Source of the DNA: Frigoribacterium sp. VKM Ac-2836
Lineage (GTDB): Bacteria; Actinomycetota; Actinomycetes; Actinomycetales; Microbacteriaceae
Length of the DNA: 64,000 nt
Reading direction: 5' to 3'
Assembly (NCBI RefSeq): GCF_013248995.1
Contig: NZ_JABRPK010000002.1
Location: 1,054,001-1,118,000 of the forward strand
Shown: positions 7,229-20,146 of the stretch, piece by piece
Layout of the letters: every line of letters starts with the position of its first letter
Numbering within the stretch: the first letter of the stretch is position 1
The notes under the pieces: model-generated
The model's input: only the letters and a program-made list of their open reading frames with translations
The model's database searches: none
Told to the model about the DNA's origin: nothing
Translations under genes and position numbers: made by a program

Positions 7229-8769
7229 GACTGCAGACGATCGGCAACACCGTCCGCTTCGGGCCCCGTCGCCTGACCGTCGCCGTGGCCTCCGTGCTCG
7301 CCGTCCTGATCGTCACGATCGCGGTCGCGAGCCTCGTCAGCGGCTTGCGCGACGCGCCCCTCGACGACGTCCGGGCCCTCGCGGTCGGCGGGGGAGCCCT
7401 GCTGCTCGTGGGCTTCGCCGTCGTCCCCTTCGCGACCGTCCGCCCCGCCTGGAGCGACCCGCGCCGCCTGGCGGTCCTCGGGGTGCCCGAGGGGCGCGCG
7501 GCGGTCGGCCTGGCACTCGGAGCAGTGATCGGTCTGCCCACCCTCGCGCTGCTCGTTCTGTCCACCGGCTACGTCCGGGCGTGGGGCGAGGGCACGGGCG
7601 TGGCGGCCGTGGCCGTCGTGGCCGCCGTCGTCGCCGGGGCGACCGCCCTGTTGCTCGCCCTCGTGGCCTCGACGCTCAACAGCGTCGTCCTGACGTCCCG
7701 GCGCGGGCGAGAGCTGGCACTCGTCGGTGGCGTGCTCGTCGTCCTGCTGGCCGTTCCCGTGATCGTCGACCTGGTCCGCCTCTCGTTGCCCGGCCGATCG
7801 GGCACCGGGGTCATCGCCGACACCCTCGCCTGGACGCCATTCGGCGCGGCTCTCGCGCTGCCGGGTCACGTCGCGGCCGGCCAGACCGGGCGGGTCGTGG
7901 CCGACGTCCTCATCGCCGCGGTCACGCTCGCCCTGCTCTGGCTCGCCTGGCGGGCCCTGGTCGCCCGCGCGTTCGTCGACCGGCCCGAGCCCGAAGAGGT
8001 CGGCGACCGCGACGGGCTCGGCTGGTTCGAGTACGTCCGCGCCTCGCCGACGGGTGCCGTCGCGGGCCGCAGCCTCACCTACTGGATGCGCGACGCCCGC
8101 TACCGCATGTCGCTCGTCATCATCCCCTTCCTGCCCCTCCTCGTCGTGCCGCTCGGCATCGCCGGCGTCAGCTGGAACTGGCTGGCACTCGTTCCCGTGC
8201 CGATCATGTGCCTCATCCTCGGGTTCCTGCCGCACAACGACGTGGCCTACGACAGCACCGCGCTCTGGATGCACGTGGCGTCCGACACGCGGGGTCTGGC
8301 CGACCGTGTGGGGCGACTCGCGCCTCCTCTGCTGATCGGTGTCCCGCTCGTGGTCCTCGGCTCGGTCGTGGCGACCTGGCTGTTCGGCGACTGGCAGGCT
8401 CTGCCGTCCGAGTTGGGGGTGAGCGCCGGCTTCCTGCTCAGCGGCCTGGGCCTCTCGAGCCTGGTCTCGGTCCTCATGCCCTACGCGACGGTCCGTCCGC
8501 ACGACGACCCGTTCCAGCAGCCGCAGTCGAACGGGGCCACGGCCGCGTGGGCGCAGACCGTCATGATCGGTGGTGCCGTTCTGGCGACCGCGCCCGCGCT
8601 GTGGTTCGCCGGTCGTGGGCTCATCACGGGGTACCCGACGGGTGGCACGTGGGCGCTGGCCCTCGGCGTCGGCGTCGGCCTCGTCGTGCTGGTCGCCGGT
8701 GTGGTCCTCGGGGCCCGGGTCTTCTCCCGACGCGCCCCCGAGCTCCTGGCCTTCGCCCTCCGCAGCTGA
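7204..8769 (+). CDS. ABC transporter permease
   Basis: A 521-residue integral membrane protein with about twelve hydrophobic segments, beginning with a basic cytoplasmic start (LLRLRLQTIGNTVRFG) and a first span near 24-48. Large Val/Ala/Leu-rich spans continue to the end, with a polar cytoplasmic loop around DRPEPEEVGDRDGLGWFEYVRASP. It overlaps the ATPase gene by 25 bases, so the two form one exporter. The substrate is unknown. This type of long, loosely conserved permease with a divergent single ATPase is common in actinobacteria. An exact copy of the CGCGCCTCCT word lies inside the gene at 8319-8328. Confidence 0.8.
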   Translation: MVAELLRLRLQTIGNTVRFGPRRLTVAVASVLAVLIVTIAVASLVSGLRDAPLDDVRALAVGGGALLLVGFAVVPFATVRPAWSDPRRLAVLGVPEGRAAVGLALGAVIGLPTLALLVLSTGYVRAWGEGTGVAAVAVVAAVVAGATALLLALVASTLNSVVLTSRRGRELALVGGVLVVLLAVPVIVDLVRLSLPGRSGTGVIADTLAWTPFGAALALPGHVAAGQTGRVVADVLIAAVTLALLWLAWRALVARAFVDRPEPEEVGDRDGLGWFEYVRASPTGAVAGRSLTYWMRDARYRMSLVIIPFLPLLVVPLGIAGVSWNWLALVPVPIMCLILGFLPHNDVAYDSTALWMHVASDTRGLADRVGRLAPPLLIGVPLVVLGSVVATWLFGDWQALPSELGVSAGFLLSGLGLSSLVSVLMPYATVRPHDDPFQQPQSNGATAAWAQTVMIGGAVLATAPALWFAGRGLITGYPTGGTWALALGVGVGLVVLVAGVVLGARVFSRRAPELLAFALRS

Positions 8770-8781
8770 GCCGGGGTCGAC

Positions 8782-8787
8782 GTACGA
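8782..8787 (+). promoter_or_regulatory. -10 box TACGAT of leaderless DUF3039 gene
   Basis: TACGAT with seven bases to the ATG at 8795, in the short gap after the permease stop (8769). Confidence 0.55.
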
Positions 8788-8794
8788 TGTCTGC

Positions 8795-9055
8795 ATGACT
8801 GACACGCAGACGGGCGGCGGCCTCGACGTCATGGACCGCGAGCTCGAGAAGCTCCTGAACGACGAAGCGATCGACCCGGGCGACCACGAACGCTTCTCGC
8901 ACTACGTCAAGAAGGACAAGATCATGGAGTCCGCTCTGAGCGGCAAGCCCGTCAAGGCGCTCTGTGGCAAGAAATGGACCCCTGGTCGCGACCCCGAGAA
9001 GTTCCCGGTGTGCCCGACCTGCAAAGAGATCTACGAGAAGATGACGCGCGAGTGA
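8795..9055 (+). CDS. DUF3039 family protein, probable zinc-ribbon
   Basis: An 86-residue actinobacterial protein of unknown role. The C-terminal half carries ALCGKKW and VCPTCKEIYEKM, giving Cys residues in a C-x(n)-CPxC arrangement that probably binds zinc with a nearby histidine (H31 or H36). This Cys pattern with ALCGK-x-W-x-P is the DUF3039 signature. The ATG at 8795 is chosen because the TACGAT -10 box lies 7 bases before it; the frame upstream runs through the permease gene and is not this protein. It has no obvious link to the transporter before it or to pncB, which converges on it. Confidence 0.85.
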   Translation: MTDTQTGGGLDVMDRELEKLLNDEAIDPGDHERFSHYVKKDKIMESALSGKPVKALCGKKWTPGRDPEKFPVCPTCKEIYEKMTRE

Positions 9056-9068
9056 CCTCGGGCCGGGG

Positions 9069-10358
9069 TCAGGCGTAGACGGTCGGCACGACCGGTTCGC
9101 CGCGGCCGAGGCGCAAGGCCTGGTCGGGCAACTCCGCCACGGCTACGGCACGGTGGAGGCGCGCGCGGGCCACGCCTTCGGCTCCCGTGTGGCGGGTGTC
9201 GATCTCGCCCGCCGTGACGAGCGGCACGTGCAACGGGCGCTCTCCCTCGGCGACTTCCGACGATCCGACGCGGATCAGCTCACGGGTGGCGACCCCGTCG
9301 ACGATCACGCGCACCGGTGACTTGCGTCCCCCGACGGTGGCTTTGTCGGCCGACTTCTTCGCCACCGAGACCCAGGCCCCGTCGTCGCCACGGCGTGCCA
9401 CCAGTTTGAAGACCATGCCGGCGGCCGGGTGACCCGAACCCGAGACGACGGAGGTGCCGACGCCGAAGGAATCGACCGGGGCCGCGCGCAACGCGGCGAT
9501 CGTGTACTCGTCGAGGTCGTTCGTCACGGTGATCTTCGCGGCCGAGGCGCCCAGGTCGTCCAGCTGGGCACGGACCTGCCCCACCAGCGACGGCAGGTCG
9601 CCGCTGTCGATCCGCACCGCCCCGAGCCCCGGGCCCGCCACCCGGACGGCGGTGGCCACGGCCTCGGGGATGTCGTAGGTGTCCACGAGCAGGGTCGTTG
9701 CCGGGCCGAGGGTGTCCACCTGGGCTCGGAAGGCGTCTTCTTCGGTGTCGTGCAGCAACGTGAACGCGTGGGCCGCGGTGCCCATCGTCGGCACCCCCCA
9801 CGACCGGCCGGCCTCGAGGTTGCTCGTGGCCCCGAAACCCGCGATGTAGGCGGCGCGGGCCGCGGCCACGGCGCTGCGTTCCCCCGTGCGTCGCGAGCCC
9901 ATCTCGGCAAGGGGGCGACCGTCGGCGGCCGACACCATGCGCGCTGCCGCGCTGGCGACGGCCGAATCGTAGTTGAAGACGCTCAGGGCGAGGGTCTCGA
10001 GCAACACGGCTTCGGCGAACGTCGACTCGATGACGAGCAACGGCGATCCGGGCAGGTAGACCTCGCCCTCGGCGTAGCCCCAGATGTCGCCCGAGAACCG
10101 GTAGTCGGCCAGCCAGTCGGCCGTCGTCCCGTCGACCACGCCCGCCTCGCGCAGCCAGCGCAGCTCGTCGTCGCCGAAGCGGAAGTCCGCCAACAACTCG
10201 AGGAAGCGGCCGGTACCCGCGACGATGCCGTAACGCCTTCCCTCGGGGAGGCGCCGAGCGAACACCTCGAACACGCTGTCGCGGTGGGCCGTGCCCGCCT
10301 TGAGGGCGGCCTCCACCATGGTGAGCTCGTACCGGTCGGTCAACAGTGCGCTGGTCAC
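9069..10358 (-). CDS. pncB: Nicotinate phosphoribosyltransferase
   Basis: A 429-residue cytosolic enzyme joining nicotinate to PRPP with ATP hydrolysis to make nicotinate mononucleotide, the salvage entry to NAD. Family blocks appear in order: TDRYELTM (7-14), [10 protein letters not shown] (151-160), GTAAHAF with the phosphorylated histidine candidate H197, and RIDSGDL (249-255). Length is normal for the bacterial single-domain branch. The start is the GTG at 10358, set by a minus-strand TAGGCT box exactly 6 bases upstream. It is divergent from murI; the two -10 boxes have the same TAGGCT sequence, 40 bases apart. It stands alone, converging on the DUF3039 gene. Confidence 0.95.
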   Translation of the reverse strand: MTSALLTDRYELTMVEAALKAGTAHRDSVFEVFARRLPEGRRYGIVAGTGRFLELLADFRFGDDELRWLREAGVVDGTTADWLADYRFSGDIWGYAEGEVYLPGSPLLVIESTFAEAVLLETLALSVFNYDSAVASAAARMVSAADGRPLAEMGSRRTGERSAVAAARAAYIAGFGATSNLEAGRSWGVPTMGTAAHAFTLLHDTEEDAFRAQVDTLGPATTLLVDTYDIPEAVATAVRVAGPGLGAVRIDSGDLPSLVGQVRAQLDDLGASAAKITVTNDLDEYTIAALRAAPVDSFGVGTSVVSGSGHPAAGMVFKLVARRGDDGAWVSVAKKSADKATVGGRKSPVRVIVDGVATRELIRVGSSEVAEGERPLHVPLVTAGEIDTRHTGAEGVARARLHRAVAVAELPDQALRLGRGEPVVPTVYA

Positions 10359-10364
10359 CCCTGC

Positions 10365-10416
10365 AGCCTAGGCTCGCGCGGTCGTCCCGGGGGCGGCGGC
10401 TCGCGACGGGTAGGCT
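10365..10416. promoter_or_regulatory. Divergent leaderless promoters for pncB and murI
   Basis: Minus-strand TAGGCT at 10365-10370 lies 6 bases before the pncB GTG (10358). Plus-strand TAGGCT at 10411-10416 lies 8 bases before the murI GTG (10425). The 40 bases between the boxes must hold both -35 regions, so the two promoters probably compete or overlap. Confidence 0.55.
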
Positions 10417-10424
10417 TCGTGGTC

Positions 10425-11279
10425 GTGACGGACGCACCCATCGGAGTCTTCGACAGCGGCGTCGGCGGCCTGACCGTGTCGCGGGCCATCATCGACCAGT
10501 TGCCCCACGAGTCCATCCGGTACGTGGGCGACACGGCCCACTCGCCGTACGGGCCCAGACCCATCGCGCAGGTGCGCGAGTACGCCCTCGCCGTCATGGA
10601 CGACCTCGTGGCCCAGGGTGTCAAACTGCTGGTCATCGCCTGCAACACGGCGTCGTCCGCGGTGCTGCGCGACGCCCGTGAGCGGTACACGATCGGCGCG
10701 GGCATCCCTGTCGTCGAGGTGATCCAGCCGGCCGTGCGCGCAGCCGTGCAGCAGACCCGTAACGGCCGCATCGGCGTGATCGGCACCGAAGGCACGATCA
10801 ACTCGCGCGCCTACGAGGACGCCTTCGCAGCGGCCGCGGGCCTCGAGCTGTTCACCCAGGCGTGCCCCCGCTTCGTCGAGTTCGTCGAGGCGGGCGACAC
10901 CTCCAGCCCCGAGCTGCGGGCCGTCGCCGAGGGATACCTCGCCCCCCTGCGCGCCGCAGGCATCGACACGCTCGTCCTCGGCTGCACCCACTACCCGCTC
11001 ATGTCGGCCGCCGTGCAGTACGTGGTCGGCCCCGACGTCCGGCTCGTGTCCAGCGCCGAAGAGACGGCGGCCGACGTCTACCGCACCCTCGTTCAGCACG
11101 GGCTCGAGCGCACCGACCGCGGCGAGCCGCACCACGAGTTCGAAGCCACGGGGCCCGACGGCACGGCGTTCCTGCGTCTCGCCCGGCGGTTCCTGGGGCC
11201 AGAGGTCTCGCGCGTCGGCCACCTCGAGACGGGAGCGATCGAGCTACCCACCGGCCTCCGCCCCGTCGAACGGACCTGA
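10425..11279 (+). CDS. murI: Glutamate racemase
   Basis: A 284-residue cofactor-independent racemase making D-glutamate for peptidoglycan. The two catalytic cysteines are visible: C73 in ACNTAS and C187 in GCTHYPL. The N-terminal DSGVGG (10-15) and PYGPR (41-45) motifs complete the Asp/Glu racemase signature. GTG at 10425 is chosen over an in-frame GTG at 10419 because the TAGGCT -10 box at 10411-10416 would leave too little room for the earlier one. rph and rdgB follow on the same strand, 72 bases later, a gene order common in actinobacteria; a small GC hairpin at 11301-11315 separates them. Confidence 0.95.
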   Translation: MTDAPIGVFDSGVGGLTVSRAIIDQLPHESIRYVGDTAHSPYGPRPIAQVREYALAVMDDLVAQGVKLLVIACNTASSAVLRDARERYTIGAGIPVVEVIQPAVRAAVQQTRNGRIGVIGTEGTINSRAYEDAFAAAAGLELFTQACPRFVEFVEAGDTSSPELRAVAEGYLAPLRAAGIDTLVLGCTHYPLMSAAVQYVVGPDVRLVSSAEETAADVYRTLVQHGLERTDRGEPHHEFEATGPDGTAFLRLARRFLGPEVSRVGHLETGAIELPTGLRPVERT

Positions 11280-11300
11280 CCCGCGCCTCTGCGCTCCCGA

Positions 11301-11315
11301 GGGGTCGACGACCCC
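11301..11315. terminator. Small hairpin between murI and rph
   Basis: GGGGTC (11301-11306) and GACCCC (11310-11315) pair around a 3-base loop, 22 bases after the murI stop. The stem is short, so read-through into rph is likely. Confidence 0.35.
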
Positions 11316-11351
11316 GCCCGCCCCCGTCCACCACCGCCGAGAGAAGGCACC

Positions 11352-12098
11352 ATGACCGACATCACGAGCACGACCGTCCGCGCCGACGGGCGCAGCACCA
11401 CCGACCTGCGACCCGTCACCATCGAGACCGGCTGGAGCGCCCACGCCGAGGGCAGCGCACTCATCACGTTCGGTGGGACGAAGGTGCTCTGCACGGCGTC
11501 CTTCACGAACGGTGTGCCCCGCTGGCTGACCGGCAAGGGCAAGGGGTGGGTGACCGCCGAGTACGCGATGCTGCCCCGGGCCACCAACTCACGCAACGAC
11601 CGCGAGAGCGTCAAGGGGAAGATCGGCGGTCGGACGCACGAGATCTCGCGCCTGATCGGCCGCAGCCTGCGGGCCGTGGTCGACACGAAGGCGCTCGGCG
11701 AGAACACCATCGTGCTCGACTGCGACGTCCTGCAGGCCGATGGCGGCACCCGCACCGCCGCGATCACCGGCGCCTACGTCGCTCTGGCCCAGGCGATCGA
11801 GTGGGGCCGCGAGAAGAAGTTCGTCGGGCAGAAGGCCACGCCCCTCACCGACAGCGTCTCGGCCGTCTCGGTCGGCATCATCGACGGCGAGCCCATGCTC
11901 GACCTCGCGTACGTCGAGGACGTCCGCGCCGAGACCGACATGAACGTCGTCGTGACGGGCAGCGGGTCGTTCGTCGAGGTGCAGGGCACGGCCGAGGGGG
12001 CGCCGTTCGACCGTCGCGAGCTCGACTCGCTGCTCGACCTCGCCGTCGCCGGGGCCGTCGACCTGAGCCGCTTCCAGCGCGAGGCCCTCGACCGATGA
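11352..12098 (+). CDS. rph: Ribonuclease PH
   Basis: A 248-residue phosphorolytic 3'-to-5' exoribonuclease that trims tRNA 3' ends, normally as a hexamer. Motifs include an early [12 protein letters not shown], the EYAMLPRAT block, [21 protein letters not shown] and the later [19 protein letters not shown], which spans the active site. Length is typical. The ATG has GAGAGAAGG upstream. The stop overlaps the start of rdgB in an ATGA junction, indicating translational coupling of the two. Confidence 0.95.
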   Translation: MTDITSTTVRADGRSTTDLRPVTIETGWSAHAEGSALITFGGTKVLCTASFTNGVPRWLTGKGKGWVTAEYAMLPRATNSRNDRESVKGKIGGRTHEISRLIGRSLRAVVDTKALGENTIVLDCDVLQADGGTRTAAITGAYVALAQAIEWGREKKFVGQKATPLTDSVSAVSVGIIDGEPMLDLAYVEDVRAETDMNVVVTGSGSFVEVQGTAEGAPFDRRELDSLLDLAVAGAVDLSRFQREALDR

Positions 12099-12721
12099 CC
12101 CGTGTCGTCATCGCCACCCACAACCAGGGCAAGGTGGCCGAGCTGCGGCTGTTGCTGGCCGAGACGGTCTCCGGCGTCGAGCTGGTCGCCTACGACGGCC
12201 CCGAGCCGGTCGAGGACGGTGACACCTTCGCGGCCAACGCCCTGATCAAGGCCCGGGCGGCGGCACGCCACACCGGGCTGCCCGCGCTCGCCGACGACAG
12301 CGGCATCTCGGCTGCGGCCCTCGGCGGGGCACCCGGCATCCACTCGGCCCGCTACGCCGGAACACGCGACGCCGACGACAACATCGACAAGCTGCTGGCC
12401 GAGCTCGACGGTGCCGATGACCGTTCGGCCTGGTTCTCGTGCGCGGCCGCGCTCGTCGTGCCACCGCCCACCGGGGCCGAGGGGCCCGACGGCCCGCCCG
12501 AGGTGAGCGAATGGGCCGAGCACGTCGAGTACGGCGAATGGCACGGAGAGGTGCTGGAGGCGCGGGTCGGCTCGAACGGCCATGGTTACGACCCCGTGTT
12601 CCGGCCCGAGGGAGAGAGCCGCAGCGCGGCCGAACTCACCGCGGACGAGAAGAACGCGGTGAGCCACCGCTCCCGCGCGTTCCGGGCGATCGCACCCCTG
12701 GTCGCCGCGCTCGCCGACTGA
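12095..12721 (+). CDS. rdgB: Non-canonical purine NTP pyrophosphatase (RdgB/HAM1 family)
   Basis: A 208-residue house-cleaning enzyme hydrolysing dITP, XTP and related nucleotides to the monophosphates. The substrate-binding THNQGK (8-13), catalytic ADDSG (66-70), GYDPVF (164-169) and SHR (190-192) motifs are all present. Between residues about 122 and 150 it carries a Pro/Glu-rich insertion ([15 protein letters not shown]) that is longer than in the E. coli enzyme. It starts inside the rph stop codon (ATGA overlap), so the two are coupled. A CGCGCCTCCT word lies 6 bases after its stop codon. Confidence 0.95.
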   Translation: MTRVVIATHNQGKVAELRLLLAETVSGVELVAYDGPEPVEDGDTFAANALIKARAAARHTGLPALADDSGISAAALGGAPGIHSARYAGTRDADDNIDKLLAELDGADDRSAWFSCAAALVVPPPTGAEGPDGPPEVSEWAEHVEYGEWHGEVLEARVGSNGHGYDPVFRPEGESRSAAELTADEKNAVSHRSRAFRAIAPLVAALAD

Positions 12722-12767
12722 CCCGGGCGCGCCTCCTCGGGGGCGTCGCCCCATTCGTCGCCGGTGG

Positions 12768-13475
12768 TCAGGCGTCGTGGGGAGCCGACGACAGGTCGGG
12801 CGCCTCGACCTCGCCGGACTGCTCGGCCTTCTTCGCCTGGTGCACTCCGTGGAAGTAGTGGATCGCGATGGGGATCACCGTCGCGAGCACGGCCCCGAGC
12901 AGGATCAGGTCGATGTACGAGCTGACGAAGTTCGCGACGGGCGGGATGTGCCCGATGCCGAAGCCGGCCAGCGTGATGCCCATGCCCCAGACGACGGCGC
13001 CGATCGCGTTGAAGAGCGAATAGCGGCGGTAGCTCATGTGGCCCACCCCGGCCATGATCGGGGCGAAGGTCCGGATGACCGGGACGAACCGGGCGATGAT
13101 GACGGCCATGGGGCCGAAGCGCTCGAAGAAGGCGTTCGTGCGGTTGACGTTGGCCACGCTGAACAGGCCGCTCTCTTTCCGCTCGAAGATGCGCGGGCCG
13201 ACCTTGTGGCCGATGAGGTAGCCGAGCTCGCCACCGGCGAACGCGGCGATGCTGATGAAGATCGCGATCAGCCAGATCGGCAGACCGAGCGCACCGGGGT
13301 TCGTCGCGGCGAGGATGCCCGTGATGATCAGCAACGTGTCGCCCGGGAACAGGAAGCCGACGAGAAGGCCCGTCTCGGCGAAGACGAGCAGGCAGACGCC
13401 CAGCACGGCCCACGGGCCGAAGGCCGTCAGCAGGTACTCGGGGTTCAGCCAGGGGATGGAGACGAGGGGCAGCAT
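12768..13475 (-). CDS. DedA family membrane protein
   Basis: A 235-residue inner-membrane protein of the DedA/VTT superfamily, linked in other bacteria to undecaprenyl-phosphate or phospholipid flipping and membrane homeostasis. Seen: an early ETGLLVGFLFPGDTLL block (the E-x-FPGD re-entrant segment), FGPMAVIIARFVPVIRTFAPIMAG (the R-F-x-P-x-R-T-x-P-x-x-AG motif) and two C-terminal spans. The last 25 residues are acidic. The ATG has GGAG upstream, and a minus-strand TAATCT box at 13518-13523 could start a leader of about 37 bases. A second, more distant DedA gene is at 27129. Confidence 0.93.
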   Translation of the reverse strand: MLPLVSIPWLNPEYLLTAFGPWAVLGVCLLVFAETGLLVGFLFPGDTLLIITGILAATNPGALGLPIWLIAIFISIAAFAGGELGYLIGHKVGPRIFERKESGLFSVANVNRTNAFFERFGPMAVIIARFVPVIRTFAPIMAGVGHMSYRRYSLFNAIGAVVWGMGITLAGFGIGHIPPVANFVSSYIDLILLGAVLATVIPIAIHYFHGVHQAKKAEQSGEVEAPDLSSAPHDA

Positions 13476-13565
13476 CGGGTGTTCTCCGGTCGGTTCGCCG
13501 GCGTGCCGGATGCGCCCAGATTACCGGTGCGGGAGAGGGGAAGGGCGCATCGGGCTCGCGGCGAG

Positions 13566-13647
13566 TGCGGGAGAAGGGACTTGAACCCTCACGCTCGAAA
13601 GCACAGGAACCTAAATCCTGCGTGTCTGCCAATTCCACCACTCCCGC
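13566..13647 (-). tRNA. tRNA-Leu (anticodon UAG)
   Basis: Read on the minus strand, the 7-base acceptor GCGGGAG pairs with CTCCCGC. The anticodon arm is CAGGA-TTTAGGT-TCCTG, giving anticodon TAG (reads CUA/CUG leucine codons). A long variable arm and the T-arm GGGTTCAAGTCCC follow, and the discriminator base is A as expected for leucine. The 82-base length fits class II tRNAs. The CCA end is not encoded. A minus-strand TACACT box at 13658-13663 lies 10 bases before the mature 5' end. Confidence 0.95.
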
Positions 13648-13657
13648 GGCAGCACCG

Positions 13658-13663
13658 AGTGTA
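13658..13663 (-). promoter_or_regulatory. -10 box TACACT of tRNA-Leu
   Basis: Minus-strand TACACT, 10 bases upstream of the tRNA 5' end, giving an expected start 2-4 bases before the mature end. It lies in the 56-base gap after the MFS gene stop. Confidence 0.45.
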
Positions 13664-13703
13664 CCGAGTGCGGCCCCGTACCGGAACGGCGGACGGGGAG
13701 GCG

Positions 13704-14954
13704 CTAGCGCCGGGAGCGCGGCACGTGCGGTGAGTACCGGGGCACGTAGCGCACGAGGATCGCCGCACCCACGAGCCCGAGGACGCCCATCACCCCGCTG
13801 GCGAGCGAGATCGACACGAGCGCGGTCACCCCGGAGATGAGGAGCGGCGCCGCGGCGCTGCCGGCATCGCCCGTGAAGCGCCACGCGCCCAGGAAAGGTG
13901 CCGGGTCGCCCTTGTCGGCCAGGTCGGCGCCGAGCGTCATGAGGATGCCGCTGCCGATGCCGTTGGCCAGCGACATGAGGACGGCGACCGCGACGAACCA
14001 CCCGATGTTCGCGTCGAGGTCGTGCGTGACCGACAGAGCGAGGTACGAGAGCCCGAGTCCGACCATGCAGGGGACGGCGCTCCACAGCCGTCCGAAACGG
14101 TCCATGATCTGGCCGCTCGTGTAGAACAGCGCGAAGTCCACGGCCCCGGCGATACCGATGATGATCGCGGTCTCGGACGCCCCGAGGCCGATGCTGACGG
14201 CCCAGAGCGGCAGCATCACCTGACGACCGGAGCGCATCGCGCCGATCAGGGCCGCGCCGCTGCCGAGCTTCAGCAGGACGCCGCGATGACGCCAGAGGGT
14301 GCCGAAGAGCCCGTGGGCCTCTTTCGCCACCAGCTCGGCACCGTCCTCCGTGCTGCGGCCCGGCCGGACCCCGAAGGCCGCCGACGGGTCGCGCAGGACG
14401 AGCAACGCGATCGCCGCACCGAGGCAGCCGACGATGTGCACGACGAACGCCGACTGGACCGAGCCGGTCAGCTCGATGACGCCGGCCGACAGGAACGGGC
14501 CGACGAAGTAGCCGAGTCGGAAGACGCCGCCGAGGCTCGACAGCGCCCGAGCGCGAATCTCGACGGGCACGAAGCTCGTCATGAATGCGTGCCGCGCGAG
14601 GGCGAACACCGCGGTCGCGAGACCGATGACGAGCACGCCGACGGCGAGGACGATCTCGTTCGGAGCCAGCAGACAGGTGACGAGACCACCGATGCTGACG
14701 AGCGAGGCCCCGATCATCGAGGTGCGCTCGCCGATGCGGCTGACCAGCCAGCCGCTGGGGATGTCGCCGATCAGCTCGCCCACCAGGATGAGCGCGGCGA
14801 CGAACCCCGCGAAGGGGAGCGAGGCACCGAGTTCGCTCGCCACGACGGGGATGATCGGGATGATGGCACCCTCGCCGATGGCGAAGAGCGCCGCGGGCAG
14901 GAACGCCGCGAGGGCCACCGACCGCATGCTGAAGGCGGGGGAGGAAGAAGACAT
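13704..14954 (-). CDS. Major facilitator superfamily transporter
   Basis: A 416-residue integral membrane carrier with about twelve hydrophobic spans. The [19 protein letters not shown] segment after span 2 is the classical MFS loop 2-3 motif (G-x-L-x-D/R-R-x-G-x-R). A matching loop near [11 protein letters not shown] occurs in the second half. A polar loop (about 195-215) joins the halves. No substrate-defining motif is visible; drug efflux is plausible by overall type. The ATG at 14954 is set by a minus-strand TAGGGT box 10 bases upstream, back to back with the mnmA promoter. A palindrome GGCGCTAGCGCC surrounds its TAG stop codon. Confidence 0.85.
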   Translation of the reverse strand: MSSSSPAFSMRSVALAAFLPAALFAIGEGAIIPIIPVVASELGASLPFAGFVAALILVGELIGDIPSGWLVSRIGERTSMIGASLVSIGGLVTCLLAPNEIVLAVGVLVIGLATAVFALARHAFMTSFVPVEIRARALSSLGGVFRLGYFVGPFLSAGVIELTGSVQSAFVVHIVGCLGAAIALLVLRDPSAAFGVRPGRSTEDGAELVAKEAHGLFGTLWRHRGVLLKLGSGAALIGAMRSGRQVMLPLWAVSIGLGASETAIIIGIAGAVDFALFYTSGQIMDRFGRLWSAVPCMVGLGLSYLALSVTHDLDANIGWFVAVAVLMSLANGIGSGILMTLGADLADKGDPAPFLGAWRFTGDAGSAAAPLLISGVTALVSISLASGVMGVLGLVGAAILVRYVPRYSPHVPRSRR

Positions 14955-14964
14955 GTCGCTCGCC

Positions 14965-14987
14965 ACCCTAGGCCCGCTGCGTACACT
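14965..14987. promoter_or_regulatory. Back-to-back promoters for the MFS gene and mnmA
   Basis: Minus-strand TAGGGT at 14965-14970 (10 bases before the MFS ATG) and plus-strand TACACT at 14982-14987 (6 bases before the mnmA ATG) are only 11 bases apart. The whole intergenic space is 39 bases, so each -35 region must overlap the other gene's promoter or start. Confidence 0.55.
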
Positions 14988-14993
14988 TGTCGG

Positions 14994-18478
<3,485 letters not shown>

Positions 18479-18583
18479 TTCCCCTGGTCAGGTGGCACTT
18501 TCACTTCATAAGATGTGAGGACGTGTCGTTCTCCAGCAGTAGGGAGCCGGGGTACAGGCACGTGACGAGGGGGAAGACCCGAC

Positions 18584-20041
18584 GTGCTGTTCCTCGCTGC
18601 GGCGATCATCTCTGCCTCGGTGCACCTCGCCGGGGTAGGAGGTGCCCCGGTCGCGACCGCCGTGCCGGACACCGCGGGTGAGCTCGACCCGGTCCCGACC
18701 GCCGTCGAATCATCCCCACACGGTGTCGCGGTGCGGGTGCCGACACGGGACGGGCAGGCCGAGCCCGAACTCGACGGCTGCCGTGAGGCCGAGGCGCCCA
18801 CGTTCTCGGCCGAGGCCTGCCTCGACCAGCTGACCCGCGCCTCCTCGTCCGGGGTCACGCGGTTCGCCGCGACCCTGGACGCCGACGGTGACGACACGGC
18901 GTCACTCGTGACGGGGATCGGCGCGCAGGTGTCGCCCGAGGTGACGGCGGCCTGGTGGTCCGACCTGCGAGAGGATCGGCGCCGAACCCTCGCGCTTGCC
19001 GTGCCGGGCGTCGTCGGCAACCTCGAGGGCATCCCGTATTCGGTGCGGGACAGCGCCAACCGCCTGTTCTTGCGGGACGCGACCACGGCCATCGCGGGCC
19101 GCGTCGGGTCCGACGACGAGCGGCCGGACGACTCCCGACGTCTCGGCATGCTCCAGCAGGTGCGGGCGACCCTCGACGGCGCGACGCACGACGTGCCCTT
19201 CGCCGGGACGGCGGACCGGCACCTCGTCGCCCTCGACACGGTGCTGCCCGGCCGTGCGGCCGTCACCGTCGGCGACCTCGACACGGCCGACGACGTCAGC
19301 GTGCTCGTGCCCGGCATGCTGTTCACCGTGTCGGACCAGCTCGTCGACTGGACGAACACCGCCGGGTCCCTCCACGACGAGCAGGCCACCTGGGCGGCGT
19401 TGCTGGGTCGCGGCGGGGCGAACCCCGCACCGACGGTCGCCGTCGTGGCCTGGATGGGCTACCAGACGCCCGATCTGACGAACTTCTACGACCTCGGTCT
19501 GGCGCATCGGGGTGCCGGCCACCTCGAGGCCGCCCTCGCCGGGCTCGACGCGGCCCGACCCGCCGACGAGCCGCGCGTGTCGGTCATGGCGCATTCGTAC
19601 GGGTCGACGACGGCCACGATCGCCCTCTCGTCGGGACATGTCGCCGTCGACTCGCTCGTCCTGCTGGGGTCGCCCGGAAGCGTCGTCTCCGGCGCGGGCG
19701 ACCTCGCCGTGCGGGGCGACGACGTCTACGCGGCGGCCGGAAGCCTCGACCCCGTGGCGGGCAGCGGGTTCTTCGGGGCGGACCCCGCCACGGCCGCCTT
19801 CGGTGCGGTCGTGCTGCACATGGGCGGCGGCTCCGACACCGTGACGGGTCACGCCCTGGCCGCGGCGCTGGGGCACAACGACTACTTCCGCGCCGGCACC
19901 GAGTCGATGCGCAGCCTGGCGCTCATCGGACTGGGACACGGCGACCTCGTGGACGGTCGCGCCGGCGACCCCGGGCGGGAGGGCCCCGAAGCACCCGTGC
20001 TCACGCTGGTGCGCCCGCAGGACGTGTACTTCCGCGACTGA
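18584..20041 (+). CDS. Secreted alpha/beta hydrolase, DUF1023 type
   Basis: A 485-residue probable exported serine hydrolase. The first 25-30 residues (LFLAAAIISASVHLAGVGG...) form a signal peptide or anchor. The catalytic half includes VAVVAWMGYQTPD and the nucleophile elbow AHSYGS, as in DUF1023 proteins. The acid and histidine are likely in the FFGADP and LGHNDYF regions. The GTG at 18584 is preceded by GAGGGGGAAG. The 105-base gap after ligA contains a TAAGAT hexamer (18509-18514) that could be its -10. Substrate unknown; family members are usually annotated as hydrolases or lipases without proof. Confidence 0.72.
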   Translation: MLFLAAAIISASVHLAGVGGAPVATAVPDTAGELDPVPTAVESSPHGVAVRVPTRDGQAEPELDGCREAEAPTFSAEACLDQLTRASSSGVTRFAATLDADGDDTASLVTGIGAQVSPEVTAAWWSDLREDRRRTLALAVPGVVGNLEGIPYSVRDSANRLFLRDATTAIAGRVGSDDERPDDSRRLGMLQQVRATLDGATHDVPFAGTADRHLVALDTVLPGRAAVTVGDLDTADDVSVLVPGMLFTVSDQLVDWTNTAGSLHDEQATWAALLGRGGANPAPTVAVVAWMGYQTPDLTNFYDLGLAHRGAGHLEAALAGLDAARPADEPRVSVMAHSYGSTTATIALSSGHVAVDSLVLLGSPGSVVSGAGDLAVRGDDVYAAAGSLDPVAGSGFFGADPATAAFGAVVLHMGGGSDTVTGHALAAALGHNDYFRAGTESMRSLALIGLGHGDLVDGRAGDPGREGPEAPVLTLVRPQDVYFRD

Positions 20042-20057
20042 GGGGCCGAGGTCGTCA

Positions 20058-20074
20058 CCCGGGCGAGCCCCGGG
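20058..20074. terminator. Hairpin after the DUF1023 gene
   Basis: CCCGGG (20058-20063) pairs with CCCGGG (20069-20074) over a 5-base loop, 17 bases after the stop codon and 17 bases before the gatC -10 box. A GC-only stem without a U run. Confidence 0.45.
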
Positions 20075-20090
20075 CGTCGGTGCCGCCCCG

Positions 20091-20096
20091 TAGAAT
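20091..20096 (+). promoter_or_regulatory. gatCAB promoter, -10 box TAGAAT
   Basis: TAGAAT is a strong match to TATAAT. The expected start near 20103 leaves a leader of about 44 bases before the gatC ATG. That leader can fold, with CGTGCGG pairing with CCGCACG just after the start point, and ends with a GAGAGAGAAG ribosome site. Confidence 0.6.
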
Positions 20097-20146
20097 CGTG
20101 CGGTAGCCCGCCGCGGTACCCCCGCACGACCACGTGAGAGAGAAGC

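Noticed and set aside
7099-8832. Long minus-strand frame opposite the ABC permease
   Set aside because: The product is highly polar Arg/Gly/Asp/Glu/Gln without any fold signal; the plus-strand permease is well supported.
13700-13711. Palindrome GGCGCTAGCGCC over the MFS gene stop codon
   Set aside because: Short GC palindromes of this size are expected by chance in this composition, and no loop for a terminator exists.
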